Source: Clostridiaceae bacterium (GTDB lineage: Bacteria; Bacillota; Clostridia; Acetivibrionales; DUMB01). From it: DNA of 64,000 nt. The stretch spans positions 120,345-184,344 of the forward strand of contig DUMB01000004.1 of NCBI GenBank assembly GCA_012840085.1, written 5' to 3'. The notes under the pieces were generated by a model that saw only the letters and a program-made list of their open reading frames with translations, did no database searches and was not told where the DNA came from. Below, one piece after another: positions 17,557-28,203 of this stretch. Position 1 is the stretch's first letter. Each line of letters starts with the position of its first letter. A program made the position numbers and the translations under genes.

Positions 17557-18774
17557 CTTTCTTCTCAGTATGGTGTATTTCTCAACTTCTTCATCCATGG
17601 GCATCAGAACGGTCATTTGAGGATGGGGCGCTACGTCAATATCTTCCCCTTCAGCATTCTTCATACTCTTAATCACCTGCGTAAAGTATCTGCCTTTCGG
17701 TCTCAACACCTCAATTTCCTCTCCTACATACATCCTGTTCCTTTGCTCAACGGTTGCAATTCCTGTCTTCTTGTCATAATCCATTACCAGTCCCACAAAA
17801 TCATATTCCCTTATATATGAGCTCTTGTCATAAATCTGGGCTTCACCCGATGGTTTTCCAAAGTAAAATCCTGTGTAGTACTCCCTGTGACTTGCCTTGC
17901 ACAGCTCTTCAAGCCAGTAGGAATCAAACTTGTATCCTTCAGGATCACTGTAGTATTTGTCTATAGCTTCTCTGTATGCCTTAACTATTGTGGCAACATA
18001 ATAGGAGCTTTTCATTCGGCCTTCAATCTTAAAGCTCGTAACTCCTGCCTGTATCATTTCAGGGATATGCTCTATCATGCACAGGTCCTTTGAATTAAAT
18101 ATGAAAGTGCCTCTTTCGTTTTCATAAACGGGCATATACTCCCCTGGCCTTTTTTCTTCTACAAGATAATACTTCCATCTGCAAGGATGCGCGCATAATC
18201 CCCTGTTTGAATCACGGCCGGCCATGTAGCTGCTTAAAAGGCACCTTCCGGAGTAGGAAATACACATGGCACCATGTACAAATATTTCAAGCTCCAGGTC
18301 ATCAGGGGTCTTCTCCCTTATCTCACTTATTTCCTTCAGGGATAGTTCCCTGGCAAGTATTATTCTGCGAACACCATGGTCATACCAGAATTTTGCACTA
18401 GCCCAGTTTGTGTTATTTGCCTGTGTGCTCAGGTGTATGTCCATAGTTGGGGCAAAATCCCTTACCAAAGATAACACACCAGGATCGGAGAGTATTATAG
18501 CATCAGCACCCATGTCCTCAATCTCTTTTATATACTCAGGCATTCCAACAAGGTCGTTATTGTGAGGTATAATATTCATTGTGATGTAAACCTTTTTGCC
18601 CATGGAATGGGCAAACTCAATCCCGGCTTTCATCTCTTCCCTGCTGAAGTTTTCAGCATATGCCCTGAGCCCATAAGCCTCTCCACCCATATATACGGCA
18701 TCGGCACCATAAACCAACGCCATCTCAAGTTTCTCAAGACTGCCTGCAGGCGCAAGCAGTTCAACTTTTTTCAT
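17545..18774 (-). CDS. peptidase U32 family protein
   Basis: 409 aa. Family hallmarks: KKVELLAPAGSLEKLEMAL at the start, YGADAVYMGG, EIFVHGAMCISYSGRCLLS and the cysteine-containing DSNRGLCAHPCRWKY that can bind an Fe-S cluster, and FKIEGRMKSSYYVA. Members include collagenase-like proteases and RNA or cofactor hydroxylases (TrhP/RlhA type); YrrN/YrrO-type pairs lie next to an O-methyltransferase, as here, and make 5-methoxyuridine/cmo5U-class tRNA modifications in Bacillus. That role is inferred from context. Confidence 0.88.
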   Translation of the reverse strand: MKKVELLAPAGSLEKLEMALVYGADAVYMGGEAYGLRAYAENFSREEMKAGIEFAHSMGKKVYITMNIIPHNNDLVGMPEYIKEIEDMGADAIILSDPGVLSLVRDFAPTMDIHLSTQANNTNWASAKFWYDHGVRRIILARELSLKEISEIREKTPDDLELEIFVHGAMCISYSGRCLLSSYMAGRDSNRGLCAHPCRWKYYLVEEKRPGEYMPVYENERGTFIFNSKDLCMIEHIPEMIQAGVTSFKIEGRMKSSYYVATIVKAYREAIDKYYSDPEGYKFDSYWLEELCKASHREYYTGFYFGKPSGEAQIYDKSSYIREYDFVGLVMDYDKKTGIATVEQRNRMYVGEEIEVLRPKGRYFTQVIKSMKNAEGEDIDVAPHPQMTVLMPMDEEVEKYTILRRKSSD

Positions 18775-18809
18775 ATGTCCACCTCTTCACTGCAAAATAT
18801 CCTCTTTTC

Positions 18810-18857
18810 TGACTTATTTAAGCTTGTAACTCATGACTTATTTAAGCTTGTAACTCA
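18810..18857 (-). repeat. perfect 24-nt duplication containing the O-methyltransferase stop
   Basis: Two identical 24-nt units at 18810-18833 and 18834-18857. On the minus strand each encodes SYKLK followed by TAA. The upstream copy is the real gene end; the second puts the same codons and an in-frame TAA right behind it. Confidence 0.97.
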
Positions 18858-19479
18858 GCGCCACTCCGTCACCTATAGGAATGATGCATGTCTCAAGCTC
18901 ATCACTGTTGCATAAAGTTGTGAGGTAATTTCTTAACCTTGTTACAATTGTCTTCTTTCGCCTTACCACAAGGTCGTTAGTAGCAACCATACCCTGGTAC
19001 AGCACATTATCAGATATAAGAAGGCCTCCTTTCACAAGCATACGCATGCAGTGAGGCAGGAACTCCGGATATTGTCCCTTTGCAGCATCAACGAATATCA
19101 TATCGTACTGCTTGTCCAGGCAGGCAAGAACATCCATGGCATCTCCTATTATTATATTGATAATATCTTCCTTTCCGGCCTTTTTAATATTTTCCCGGGC
19201 CTTTTCAGCTACTTTTTCATATCTTTCTATAGTGTCAATTTTCCCTCCCTCTTTCAGGAAAGAAGACATCAGTATTGCAGAATAACCTATAGCTGTGCCT
19301 ATCTCAAGTATCCTGCCGGGTTTATGCATGTTACCGAGTACAGTGATAAGCTTTGCTACCTCCGGTTGTATAATTGGAATGTGATTTGCCTCGGCATAGC
19401 TCTCAAGCTCTCTCAATAAGCCTTGGTTTTTATTAATTGTTTCTCGAATGTATGTCGTTATATATTCATAGTTTATCAT
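18838..19479 (-). CDS. SAM-dependent O-methyltransferase (YrrM/TrmR-like)
   Basis: 213 aa from ATG 19479 (GGAGAA 7 nt upstream). Class I methyltransferase of the catechol-OMT family: motif I in GRILEIGTAIGYSAILM, IDTIERYEKV, IIGDAMDVL, MIFVDAAKGQY, and DNVLYQGMV. In Bacillus the homologue next to U32 genes methylates hydroxyuridine-34 in tRNA; the tandem mltG - O-methyltransferase - U32 order is the same. Its end is duplicated in tandem (see repeat). Confidence 0.88.
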   Translation of the reverse strand: MINYEYITTYIRETINKNQGLLRELESYAEANHIPIIQPEVAKLITVLGNMHKPGRILEIGTAIGYSAILMSSFLKEGGKIDTIERYEKVAEKARENIKKAGKEDIINIIIGDAMDVLACLDKQYDMIFVDAAKGQYPEFLPHCMRMLVKGGLLISDNVLYQGMVATNDLVVRRKKTIVTRLRNYLTTLCNSDELETCIIPIGDGVALSYKLK

Positions 19480-19541
19480 CTGAAATTCTCCATTCGTATA
19501 TACACATAAGAAAATTGTGAGACTTTGCAGCCCCACAATAC

Positions 19542-20699
19542 TTATTCTCTTGCTTTTCTGTTCGCCTCCGCTTTAGCCTTTGCTTTCAAATGTTCTTCGT
19601 AGGTTTTGGAAAAATAGTGCTCTCCCGAGCCATCCCCTTTTTCAACAAAATAGTAGTAGTTGTGGTCCTCTGGGCTGAGAGCAGCTATTATGGATGCACG
19701 CCCCGGTGAACATATAGGACCGGGCGGAAGCCCTTCATACATATAAGTGTTATAGGGATGATCTATCTGTTCGTCTTCAACCGTTATAACCTCTTTAGGC
19801 TTTTGGCCTTTTTGCGTAAATATATAGTTTAATGTTGCACATGACTGAAGTTTTCTTAAGTTTTTATCTTTGCTTTTCAGCCTGTTATGAAAAACGCCTG
19901 AAATAGTCTCTCTTTCACCTTCTACTGCAGCTTCTTTCTCAATAATTGATGCAAGGATTATTATCTCGTCAACAGTCATCCCCAATTGTTCAGCTCTTTT
20001 ATAGTACAGGTCCTCAAATACATTGTTGAACTGATTGAGCATTTTGGTTATTATGGCTTTTTCCCCTCCTTTAGGACTAAATCTGTACGTATCGGGGAAA
20101 AGATAGCCTTCCAGTCTGTTTTCTCTTTTGGGAAGGTCTTTTAAAAAAGGATAATCAAATTCACCATTGTTGATAAGATCTCTGAATTTTTGTCTGTCAA
20201 TAAGTTTATTCTCAGCCAACTTATTTTCTATATCAATAAGGGTAGAACCCTCAACAAATCTGACTGTTACATCAGGTTCAGACAAAGGCATGCTTGAAAA
20301 AATCTGCATTAAAGTTTCATAACCGCTAATATTGTCATAATCCACGCCTTTTGCAATCACGTGGGTCCCGGAATTGTAAGTTCCGTCATAGCCGTTAATT
20401 TTGGACAGAATCTTGAATGCGGTTACATTCTTAATAATACCTTCCTTTTTAAGTATCTCAGCAATATCGGAAGTGCTGGAACCGTGGGGTATAGTTATCT
20501 TTATACCCTCTTCAGGAGGAATATTGATGGATGCTTCATTGCCACTCCTCTGATTCTCCAGTACATACCTGTATGATATTGAAGCACAAATTAAAGTCAA
20601 GAGAATTAAAACAAGAAAAATAGTCAATCTTATCAGAGCTTTATTCTTTTTTTTACCTTTGGATCTCTCACCAGCGCTACCGGATTTAGTTGTACTCAT
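19542..20699 (-). CDS. mltG: endolytic transglycosylase MltG
   Basis: 385 aa from ATG 20699 (an in-frame TTG two codons earlier is possible). Cytosolic basic N-terminus, one membrane anchor at residues 23-45, then the YceG domain: LYFPDTYRFSPKGG, the catalytic Glu in IILASIIEKEAAVEGER and the SNPINSPGRA-equivalent PPGPICSPGRASIIAAL. It cuts nascent glycan strands and helps set strand length. Lies between typA and the O-methyltransferase on the same strand. Confidence 0.94.
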   Translation of the reverse strand: MSTTKSGSAGERSKGKKKNKALIRLTIFLVLILLTLICASISYRYVLENQRSGNEASINIPPEEGIKITIPHGSSTSDIAEILKKEGIIKNVTAFKILSKINGYDGTYNSGTHVIAKGVDYDNISGYETLMQIFSSMPLSEPDVTVRFVEGSTLIDIENKLAENKLIDRQKFRDLINNGEFDYPFLKDLPKRENRLEGYLFPDTYRFSPKGGEKAIITKMLNQFNNVFEDLYYKRAEQLGMTVDEIIILASIIEKEAAVEGERETISGVFHNRLKSKDKNLRKLQSCATLNYIFTQKGQKPKEVITVEDEQIDHPYNTYMYEGLPPGPICSPGRASIIAALSPEDHNYYYFVEKGDGSGEHYFSKTYEEHLKAKAKAEANRKARE

Positions 20700-20773
20700 A
20701 ATCAATCACCACCGTATAACCCCGTTCATATATTAAACGAAGCTATAATAAATAAACATGCCAACCATATATC

Positions 20774-22603
20774 TTAACCCATTGTACCTTTGCTCTTTGC
20801 TTTTGCCCTCAATTCAGTATTCAGTATTTTTTTTCTTATTCTCAAACTTTTTGGCGTTATTTCAACCAGTTCGTCATCGTTAATAAATTCTAGCATCTGT
20901 TCAAGACTCAATATCTTGGGAGGAGTCAGTCTCAAAGCGTCATCTGAGCCCGCTGCCCTCATGTTTGTAACATGTTTCTTCTTGCAAATATTTATAACAA
21001 TATCATCACTTCTTGAATTCTCCCCAACTACCATGCCTTCATATACCTTTACACCGGGCCCAATAAAAAGATTTCCCCTTTCCTGGGCATTATATAACCC
21101 ATAAACAACAGATTCACCTGTTTCCCAGGCAACAATTGAACCCCTCTGTCTTGATGTAATCTCACCTTTATATGGCTCGTACCCGTTGAACACATGATTC
21201 ATTATACCATTTCCTTTGGTATCAGTCAAAAATTCAGAACGGTATCCAATAAGGCCTCTGGCAGGAATTTTAAACTCAAGCCTCACATATCCCTCATTTG
21301 CCGACTGCATGTTTACCATCTCGGCTTTCCTCGTCCCAAGGCCTTCCATAACAACACCCACGTATTCTTCAGGCACATCTATCATCAGATACTCAATAGG
21401 CTCATGCAGCACTCCGTCAATTTCTTTCATAATAACCTTAGGTTTTGAGACCTGAAACTCATATCCCTGTCTTCTCATAGTTTCTATGAGTATGGATAAA
21501 TGCAGCTCACCTCTTCCCGATACTTTGAACGCGTCAGGTGTATCGGTCTCTTCAACTCTAAGGCTGACATTAGTCTGAAGTTCTTTAAAGAGCCTGTCCC
21601 TTAAGTGCCTTGAGGTTACATATGTTCCCTCCTGCCCTGCAAAAGGACTGTCATTTACACTAAAAGTCATAGATATAGTAGGTTCATCAATATTTACAAA
21701 TGGAAGCGGTTCGGGATTCTCTACGTCACACACTGTGTCCCCGATGCTGATATCTTCAAGGCCGCATACAGCAATGATGTCACCCACAGTTGCCTCCTGG
21801 AATTCAATTCTCTTTAATCCTTCAAACTGATAAAGCCTTGTAACTTTCATATTTTGCAGCCCGCCGTCTTTTTTGCATATTACAACCTGCTGCCCATATT
21901 TTATTGTTCCTCTCTCAACTCTGCCGACTGCAATTCTTCCTACATAATCATCATAATCAATATTTGATACAAGGAACTGCAACGGTCCGTCAAAATCGCC
22001 AACCGGCGCAGGAACATGTTCCACGATTGTTTTAAACAGAGGTTCCAGGTTCTCCCTCTTATCGTCCAAATTAAGAACAGCATATCCGTCCTTTGATGAC
22101 GCATACACTACAGGAAACTCCAACTGTTCGTCGTCGGCGCCCAGCTCAATAAAAAGCTCTAAAACCTCGTCAACTACTTCCTTTGACCTCTCATCAGGCC
22201 TGTCTATCTTGTTTATCACCACAATGGGCTTCAGGTTTAACTGCAATGCTTTCCTCAATACAAATCTTGTCTGGGGCATAGGCCCTTCAAAGGAATCAAC
22301 AAGCAGCAAAACACCGTCTACCATTTTCAATACCCGTTCCACTTCGCCGCCAAAATCAGCATGTCCGGGTGTATCAACAATATTTATTTTTATACCCCTG
22401 TAGTTCACAGCGGTATTTTTTGCAAGAATAGTAATACCTCTCTCTCTTTCAAGGTCGTTGGAATCCATTACTCTTTCCTGCACCTGTTCATTTTCTCTGA
22501 ATATTCCGCTTTGCCTGAGCATTCCGTCAACTAATGTAGTCTTCCCGTGGTCAACGTGTGCAATAATTGCAATGTTTCTTATATTTTCTCTAATCTGCTT
22601 CAC
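20774..22603 (-). CDS. typA: translational GTPase TypA/BipA
   Basis: 609 aa ribosome-associated GTPase. G1 [16 protein letters not shown], switch [18 protein letters not shown]4 NKIDRPDER; domains II, III and V follow, with the TypA-specific C-terminal part ([26 protein letters not shown]). Assists ribosome biogenesis and stress or cold growth. Full length. Confidence 0.97.
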   Translation of the reverse strand: MKQIRENIRNIAIIAHVDHGKTTLVDGMLRQSGIFRENEQVQERVMDSNDLERERGITILAKNTAVNYRGIKINIVDTPGHADFGGEVERVLKMVDGVLLLVDSFEGPMPQTRFVLRKALQLNLKPIVVINKIDRPDERSKEVVDEVLELFIELGADDEQLEFPVVYASSKDGYAVLNLDDKRENLEPLFKTIVEHVPAPVGDFDGPLQFLVSNIDYDDYVGRIAVGRVERGTIKYGQQVVICKKDGGLQNMKVTRLYQFEGLKRIEFQEATVGDIIAVCGLEDISIGDTVCDVENPEPLPFVNIDEPTISMTFSVNDSPFAGQEGTYVTSRHLRDRLFKELQTNVSLRVEETDTPDAFKVSGRGELHLSILIETMRRQGYEFQVSKPKVIMKEIDGVLHEPIEYLMIDVPEEYVGVVMEGLGTRKAEMVNMQSANEGYVRLEFKIPARGLIGYRSEFLTDTKGNGIMNHVFNGYEPYKGEITSRQRGSIVAWETGESVVYGLYNAQERGNLFIGPGVKVYEGMVVGENSRSDDIVINICKKKHVTNMRAAGSDDALRLTPPKILSLEQMLEFINDDELVEITPKSLRIRKKILNTELRAKAKSKGTMG

Positions 22604-22868
22604 AAAAATCTCCTTGTCTATTATAAAATTATTTATTCTGTATTGTCCTGTATTTGTTATAAAAGTTAATAGTGTGTTTTTTTATCAATGCATACATATC
22701 TCAATGTATACATATTTCAAAATTTATTACAAAATATTATTCTAATTAATGTTAAATATAATGTCAACTGGGATTGCGCGCACAAAGGGAACAATAAAGG
22801 AGACTGTTCCCAACAAGAAACACTCATTCGTGTGCCACGGAACCGTCCCCTGTCATACTGTCATATTA
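22604..22868. other. intergenic region mutS2 / typA
   Basis: Contains a hairpin at 22787-22811 (GGGAACA / TGTTCCC, 11-nt loop) and the segment GTGCCACGGAACCGTCCCC downstream, which looks like a fragment of a dispersed palindromic element. The first 150 nt are very AT-rich and hold the minus-strand start of typA. Confidence 0.4.
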
Positions 22869-25247
22869 TTAGCGCAATTCTACAACCGTTACTCCTGATT
22901 CTCCTTCTCCGTACTTTCCCATTCTGAATTTCTTTACATGCGGGTGGTTGCGTAAAAACTGGTGTATTCCGTTTCTCAGAATACCTGTGCCTTTTCCGTG
23001 GATGATTGTAACTTCATTCAAGCCGGCAATACTCGCATCATCCAGAAATTTATCCACACTGATTATCGCCTCGTCCAGGTTTGCTCCTCTCAGATCAATT
23101 TCTGTAGATATATTAGACGCTTTTGACATATTGATTTTTGAATATCCCATTCTTTCAGCTTCAATCTTCTGTTCATCCAAAAGTTTAAGGTTGGTCTTAT
23201 GAACATTGATTTTCAGTATTCCAACCTGAACAACCGCTTCACCGTCTTTGTTGGGCGGTTCAAGTACAGTCCCCTTCTGATTGAGATTGATAATAAATAC
23301 AGAGTCACCTGGGTTGAGATTCTCCGGTGGATTGACATATCCTTCCCTCTTAAACATGCTTTCACTCAGCGACTCATCTATTTTATCAATATTCTTTCTC
23401 AGCTTGAGTTTCATTTCCTCAGCCACTTTATTTCTCTCTGCAGCTTCTCTTTCTTTTTCAAGCTTTTTAAGCTGTTCAATTATAGCTTCAGACTCTTCCT
23501 TTGCACTGAGCAATATACGTCTTGCCTCTTCTCTGGCTTCTCTCAGAATCTTTTCCTTCTGGGCTTTTATTTTCTCCCGTTGTTCTTCAAGCTCTTTCTT
23601 CAGCTTTTCAGCTTCAAGCCTGTAACTTTCGGCTTTAATTCTCTCTCTTTCCGACTCGCTTTTATTTTTCTCAATTGACAGCAGTATATCTTCAAATTTA
23701 ATGTCCTCCTGCGTGAGGAATTCCCTGGCTCTTTCAAGTATATCTGAAGGCAGTCCCAGCCTTTGTGATATTGCAAAGGCATTGCTCTTTCCGGGTACTC
23801 CTATCAGCAGCCTGTAAGTTGGCCTTAATGTCTTTACGTCAAACTCACAGCTCGCATTTTCAACCCCTTTGGTGGAAATGGCATATGTTTTCAGCTCACT
23901 GTAGTGTGTAGTCGCAACAGTAATGCTGCCCTTATGGTGAAGGTCCTCAAGAATAGACATTGCAAGTGCTGCACCTTCCGTAGGATCGGTACCTGCACCA
24001 AGTTCATCCATAAGCACCAACGAGTTATTATCAGCCTTTTTTAGAATTCTGACAATGTTTGTCATGTGTGAAGAAAATGTGCTGAGGCTTTGCTCTATAC
24101 TCTGCTCATCCCCTATATCCGCAAATATTTGTTTGAAAACAGAAATACAGGTTCCTTCAGATGCAGGCAGGTGTAGCCCGGCCTGAGCCATAAGCATAAA
24201 AAGCCCGACAGTTTTCAAAGTTACAGTTTTTCCTCCGGTGTTTGGACCAGTTATTACAAGAGTTCTGAACCGGTCTCCTATCCAGAAATCTATTGGCACG
24301 ACTTTTGACTGATCCAGCAGTGGATGCCTTGCTTTTTTTAGCACAATTTTTCCATTACTTTCGAGCTTCGGGCATACACAATTGTAGTCCACACTCAGTT
24401 TTGCCTTGGCAAATATAAAATCCAGCTTCGCAAAAATTGAAACGTTAGATTCAAGCTGCTCTGCAATGGCTTCCACTTCAGCCGACAGCTCGCGCAGTAT
24501 TCTTTCTATTTCCGCTTTTTCCTTTATTTTGAGCTGTTTTATATTATTGTTGGCCTCAACTACAGACATTGGTTCTATAAAAATGGTCGCCCCGCTGGCA
24601 GAAGAATCATGAACCAGGCCCGGTATTTCATTCCTGTACTCCTGCTTCACCGGGATAACGTACCTGTCACCTCTGATGGTAACAAGTGATTCCTGTATAT
24701 ACTTCTGATATTTCGATGATCTGATTATATCATTGAGCTTGTCTTTTATGGATTCCTGAGCCTGTTTTATCTGTCTCCTTATATTTGAGAGAGTTATGCT
24801 GGCATTATCTGAAATTTCGTCTTCACTGACTATGGCATGAGTTATTTTTTCCTCAACCTTTCTGTTAGACTCAAGAAGACTGATTAATTCGCTTACAGAA
24901 TTATCCTCACTTTCGAAATCCTTTTCCAGGGCATAATTCTTCAAATTCCTTACTGCCCTGAGAGTATCAGCAATATGCAAAAGCTCCAGGGGCATAAGAA
25001 CAGCACCTAGCTTCACTCTTTTTAAGCTGCTTCTTATATCATGAATTCCACCCAATGGCGGGCTTCCTTTTCTTAATATATAACTCACGCCGTCGCTTGT
25101 CTCTTTCAAAAGGCTGTTTACCTTTGAAAAATCCGTTTCCGGTTCAAGTCTTTCAGCCAATTCTTTTCCGAGTTCTGATGATGTAAGCTTCACAAGCTTT
25201 GCTATTATTTTGTCATATTCAAGCACCTTTAGTGTTCTTTCATCCAT
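22869..25247 (-). CDS. mutS2: endonuclease MutS2
   Basis: 792 aa. Core MutS-like domain, then ATPase with Walker A VITGPNTGGKTVTLKTVGL, Walker B SLVLMDELGAGTDPTEGAAL, a long Glu/Lys coiled coil (about 515-630), a KOW-like segment and the C-terminal Smr nuclease domain (EIDLRGANLDEAI, VTIIHGKGTGILRNGI). In Firmicutes MutS2 suppresses homologous recombination and rescues collided ribosomes through its Smr domain. Complete. Confidence 0.97.
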   Translation of the reverse strand: MDERTLKVLEYDKIIAKLVKLTSSELGKELAERLEPETDFSKVNSLLKETSDGVSYILRKGSPPLGGIHDIRSSLKRVKLGAVLMPLELLHIADTLRAVRNLKNYALEKDFESEDNSVSELISLLESNRKVEEKITHAIVSEDEISDNASITLSNIRRQIKQAQESIKDKLNDIIRSSKYQKYIQESLVTIRGDRYVIPVKQEYRNEIPGLVHDSSASGATIFIEPMSVVEANNNIKQLKIKEKAEIERILRELSAEVEAIAEQLESNVSIFAKLDFIFAKAKLSVDYNCVCPKLESNGKIVLKKARHPLLDQSKVVPIDFWIGDRFRTLVITGPNTGGKTVTLKTVGLFMLMAQAGLHLPASEGTCISVFKQIFADIGDEQSIEQSLSTFSSHMTNIVRILKKADNNSLVLMDELGAGTDPTEGAALAMSILEDLHHKGSITVATTHYSELKTYAISTKGVENASCEFDVKTLRPTYRLLIGVPGKSNAFAISQRLGLPSDILERAREFLTQEDIKFEDILLSIEKNKSESERERIKAESYRLEAEKLKKELEEQREKIKAQKEKILREAREEARRILLSAKEESEAIIEQLKKLEKEREAAERNKVAEEMKLKLRKNIDKIDESLSESMFKREGYVNPPENLNPGDSVFIINLNQKGTVLEPPNKDGEAVVQVGILKINVHKTNLKLLDEQKIEAERMGYSKINMSKASNISTEIDLRGANLDEAIISVDKFLDDASIAGLNEVTIIHGKGTGILRNGIHQFLRNHPHVKKFRMGKYGEGESGVTVVELR

Positions 25248-25325
25248 TTTATTCTACCTCTGTACAATTTCACTGTTAAACTTATAAACACTGGTTTTGT
25301 TATTGCCTCTGCTATCTCAGCCACA

Positions 25326-25751
25326 TTAATTCTGACTCCGGGAAGCCAAATACTCCTTAATAATGCGTACAGCATCTTCAATATGACTGGGCAGTGATTC
25401 ACTTTTTACACCGGCAACTTCTATATTGCATCTGTTAAGTGGTATAAGCACTTTTTTTGCGGGACTTTCAGAAATTGCACATGCAATAGTTGGAGTAAGC
25501 TCGCCCATCATTGCATTCGAAATTATTATGCCAATAGCTCCAACAATAACATCGGCTTTCCGGGCATTGTACACTATCGCATTTTCACCTGTTGCACCTT
25601 CGTCTGCGCCTGCTTTAAGCATCTGAATTGTAGCCGCAGCATTGGTACCCAGAGCGATTATTTCATGTTCCTCTGAAAGTTCCTTTTTTAGTTTTTCTAC
25701 CAGGGTCTTGCCAATTCCTCCACCCTGTCCGTCAATAACAGCAATGCGCAA
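25326..25751 (-). CDS. DUF3842 family protein
   Basis: 141 aa, MRIAVIDGQGGGIGKTLVEKLKKEL: a Rossmann-like glycine-rich loop, then ADVIVGAIGIIISNAMMGELTP. Matches the DUF3842 family common in clostridia; the fold suggests a nucleotide-binding protein but no reaction is known. Lies between mutS2 and a small membrane protein. Confidence 0.75.
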   Translation of the reverse strand: MRIAVIDGQGGGIGKTLVEKLKKELSEEHEIIALGTNAAATIQMLKAGADEGATGENAIVYNARKADVIVGAIGIIISNAMMGELTPTIACAISESPAKKVLIPLNRCNIEVAGVKSESLPSHIEDAVRIIKEYLASRSQN

Positions 25752-25869
25752 AAAATTCCCTCCCTAATTTGAACAAGAGGTATTCCTTTTATGCTATAGA
25801 ATACCCCGAAGAGTTTTGGAGCTCATTAACCATTAAGTTCAGAACTCCTGCTATTGAAATGCCGCACAA

Positions 25870-25953
25870 CAAGTTAATCTAATTCAGCTTCAAGCTAATC
25901 TAATCTGGCTTCAAGTTAGCCTAATTCGCCTTCAAGCAAATCTAATCGGGCTT
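25870..25953 (-). repeat. 21-nt tandem repeat with in-frame stop codons
   Basis: Four copies with CAAG anchors at 25870, 25891, 25912 and 25933, exact 21-nt period. In the frame of the upstream gene each copy carries TAG (stop triplets ending at 25944, 25923, 25902 and 25881), so the stop is repeated four times, seven codons apart. Confidence 0.95.
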
Positions 25954-26529
25954 AATGATCTTTCTCAATCTTTCATGATAATATTGTATGAATAAGGAAA
26001 ATACGTAATCATAAATTATAAAAGCAAGCTCAAGGGCTGTAATTAAAGCCACCCAAGGCATGTTGACGCTTATTTCCCCAAACAATATTTCTTTCGCTAA
26101 AATAAAGCATATCCCAACACTGACGTTAAAATACAGCAGCTTGAGCAAAATCTCAACAGCAAGCTTTCTTATTCTTTCTATATGCATCTTGATTATTCCG
26201 TAAATTCCAAAGAAAATCAGGTATGGCAGTACACTGATTTTATCCGGTACCACAAGCAGGCTTAATATGCCTGTTGCTATGTAAAAAAGCCATCCGCTGC
26301 CAACTTTGTACTCCATAATTATTATTGATACATAAAATGAGCTGAGGGCATAAAGCGACAGCCTCCCAGTAGGCATCAGAGCAGCAAACAGCACTGTAAT
26401 AACGGCAAGGGCTCCCAAAATTCCTATTAATGCTATTCTTTTTGCATTTGTCGAACCAGTGCCCACAAATGATACCCCATTTCCATATATTGATACCCCG
26501 TTTCTGATTTTAACTGCAATACTCTCCAA
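25942..26529 (-). CDS. hypothetical membrane protein
   Basis: 195 aa with about five hydrophobic segments (residues 33-53, 58-80, 83-108, 125-150, 160-185). The texture (small residues, conserved YLIFFGIYGIIK) recalls substrate-binding S components or sporulation membrane proteins, but I do not recognise a family. It directly follows the DnaJ-like gene by 19 bp; the DUF5685 gene is the next upstream, so the three form an operon. Its 3' end is a four-copy repeat. Confidence 0.7.
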   Translation of the reverse strand: MESIAVKIRNGVSIYGNGVSFVGTGSTNAKRIALIGILGALAVITVLFAALMPTGRLSLYALSSFYVSIIIMEYKVGSGWLFYIATGILSLLVVPDKISVLPYLIFFGIYGIIKMHIERIRKLAVEILLKLLYFNVSVGICFILAKEILFGEISVNMPWVALITALELAFIIYDYVFSLFIQYYHERLRKIIKPD

Positions 26530-26548
26530 CCCACCGGACGGGTGTTTA

Positions 26549-27160
26549 TCAGCAGCAGCTAATCAGGTCGCCACCCATACATTCACAACAACAGTCTGAA
26601 CACCACAGGCACTGACATATGGTACATAAATCAGGTCCCTGATTGTATCCTCTTCCATATGCATCAGTACGGTAGTTTCTGTATGAATTGTTAAGATTAT
26701 TATAAACATTGCGGTATTCAAAATTGCCCGGATCCATATTGACAGCAGTCCTAATGTGGGAATACGCCTCATCATACCAACCTTTGCGCAGGAAAATAAG
26801 TCCTTTTAAGAAATACCACTCTGCAGTACGGTTGGATATTCTGTTAAGCATGTCTTCGGCTGCAGCAATATTGCCGTTGTTGATATTGTATCTCACCTGA
26901 TTAAATATTCCACTGTCGTTCCCGGTGTTCCAGCTACTGCTTCCTCTGTATGTATTTTGACCGGATCCGCCTGAGCCGTTTTTCATAAGATAATCATAGG
27001 CTTCATTAATTTCACGCAGTTTTTCTTCTGCAAGTTTTGATAGAGGATTATCCCTGTACTGGTCAGGATGATACTTTTTTACGAGTTCTCTGTAAGCTCT
27101 CTTTATTTCTTCCTCACTTGCTCCTTCTCTTACACCTAAAACTTCATATGGATTCTTCAA
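26549..27160 (-). CDS. J-domain protein
   Basis: 203 aa, probable TTG start at 27160. Residues 1-65 are a DnaJ domain with the HPD motif in YHPDQYRD and the flanking helices [19 protein letters not shown]-like helical part follows (residues 90-160: [35 protein letters not shown]). The end is Cys-rich ([20 protein letters not shown]), suggesting metal binding. Overlaps the DUF5685 gene by 17 bp, so the two are co-translated. Client unknown. Confidence 0.88.
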   Translation of the reverse strand: MKNPYEVLGVREGASEEEIKRAYRELVKKYHPDQYRDNPLSKLAEEKLREINEAYDYLMKNGSGGSGQNTYRGSSSWNTGNDSGIFNQVRYNINNGNIAAAEDMLNRISNRTAEWYFLKGLIFLRKGWYDEAYSHIRTAVNMDPGNFEYRNVYNNLNNSYRNYRTDAYGRGYNQGPDLCTICQCLWCSDCCCECMGGDLISCC

Positions 27161-28031
27161 CTTTCTTACAACTCCCCGCTTTTAGAATATGTTCCATTTT
27201 TCTTAACATACCCAGGTATACTATATTTTCAATTATACCTGAATTTATCTTAAGTCCTAATTGCTTGCACGCCTTTGATATTTCTCCCAAAGCATATGTC
27301 AGGTTAAAATCTATACGGTCGCGCATAGACGGTTTATAATCCTGTAAATTATCCTTATTGACACCGAACTGATATATAAATACATTATATGAGTTATTCC
27401 TTATATCAGCCTCAATATCATCATATGCATCCAGGATATAAATCCATTTACCAATATTATAGCCAATTACTCTCAGCTGCTTTTCAATTTCCTTGCTATC
27501 GCACAAAGGCTCAAAACAAAAAACTTCTTCCATTATTCTGGCAAATGGCTCTGCCGCTCTGTCCATAGAATTACATTTTGATGTTTCAAGCTCAGTTAAT
27601 TCTTTCAATTTATCCTCAATTATAGCACATTTTTTAGAATACTTCTTTTTCAATTTTTCATGAGCAGACTTAAGAAGTAAAATAGCTCCGCCAGAAAGTA
27701 GATTACGTTCATCCCTCCAGTTATCTTTTAATTTATAATACGCTAAAATCAGATTAATGTCTGAAGCATAATCTACTATGTCACTTTTCGTAACTTTGAA
27801 CTTTTTTTTCATGGGATGGGCAATACACCTCTCCCTTTTTATTTCCGGGATTTCATCAGCTATAGAAGATAAAAGTATGGCAAGGAAAACAGAATCATAG
27901 TTCAGCGTTAAGCGTGAAAGCTGACCATATCTTCTTCCCATTGATTTGCAAATTCCACAATAAAACGCCCTGAAAGTTTCATATTCTCTTATTTTCAATT
28001 CCGATTTTTCCGGTAATACATATCCGAACAT
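27144..28031 (-). CDS. DUF5685 family protein
   Basis: 295 aa. The N-terminus [31 protein letters not shown] carries the paired cysteines typical of DUF5685; a third Cys lies in KRERCIAHP. Mostly helical and soluble. In clostridia this family is coupled to a small J-domain protein, as here by gene overlap; function unknown. Confidence 0.8.
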   Translation of the reverse strand: MFGYVLPEKSELKIREYETFRAFYCGICKSMGRRYGQLSRLTLNYDSVFLAILLSSIADEIPEIKRERCIAHPMKKKFKVTKSDIVDYASDINLILAYYKLKDNWRDERNLLSGGAILLLKSAHEKLKKKYSKKCAIIEDKLKELTELETSKCNSMDRAAEPFARIMEEVFCFEPLCDSKEIEKQLRVIGYNIGKWIYILDAYDDIEADIRNNSYNVFIYQFGVNKDNLQDYKPSMRDRIDFNLTYALGEISKACKQLGLKINSGIIENIVYLGMLRKMEHILKAGSCKKVEESI

Positions 28032-28203
28032 TCATATACCTTTCCTGAAATATCCATATTTTGCTTCTTTATCTTCATTAAAGCTCCAGTATTTATCTTA
28101 CCACCATTAAGGCTCCAGTAATTATAATACCACATACAGACTTTCAGGAAAATATTCGTTCTTATTGTTTATTATTTTCATAAAAAATAGATACTTATGA
28201 AAT

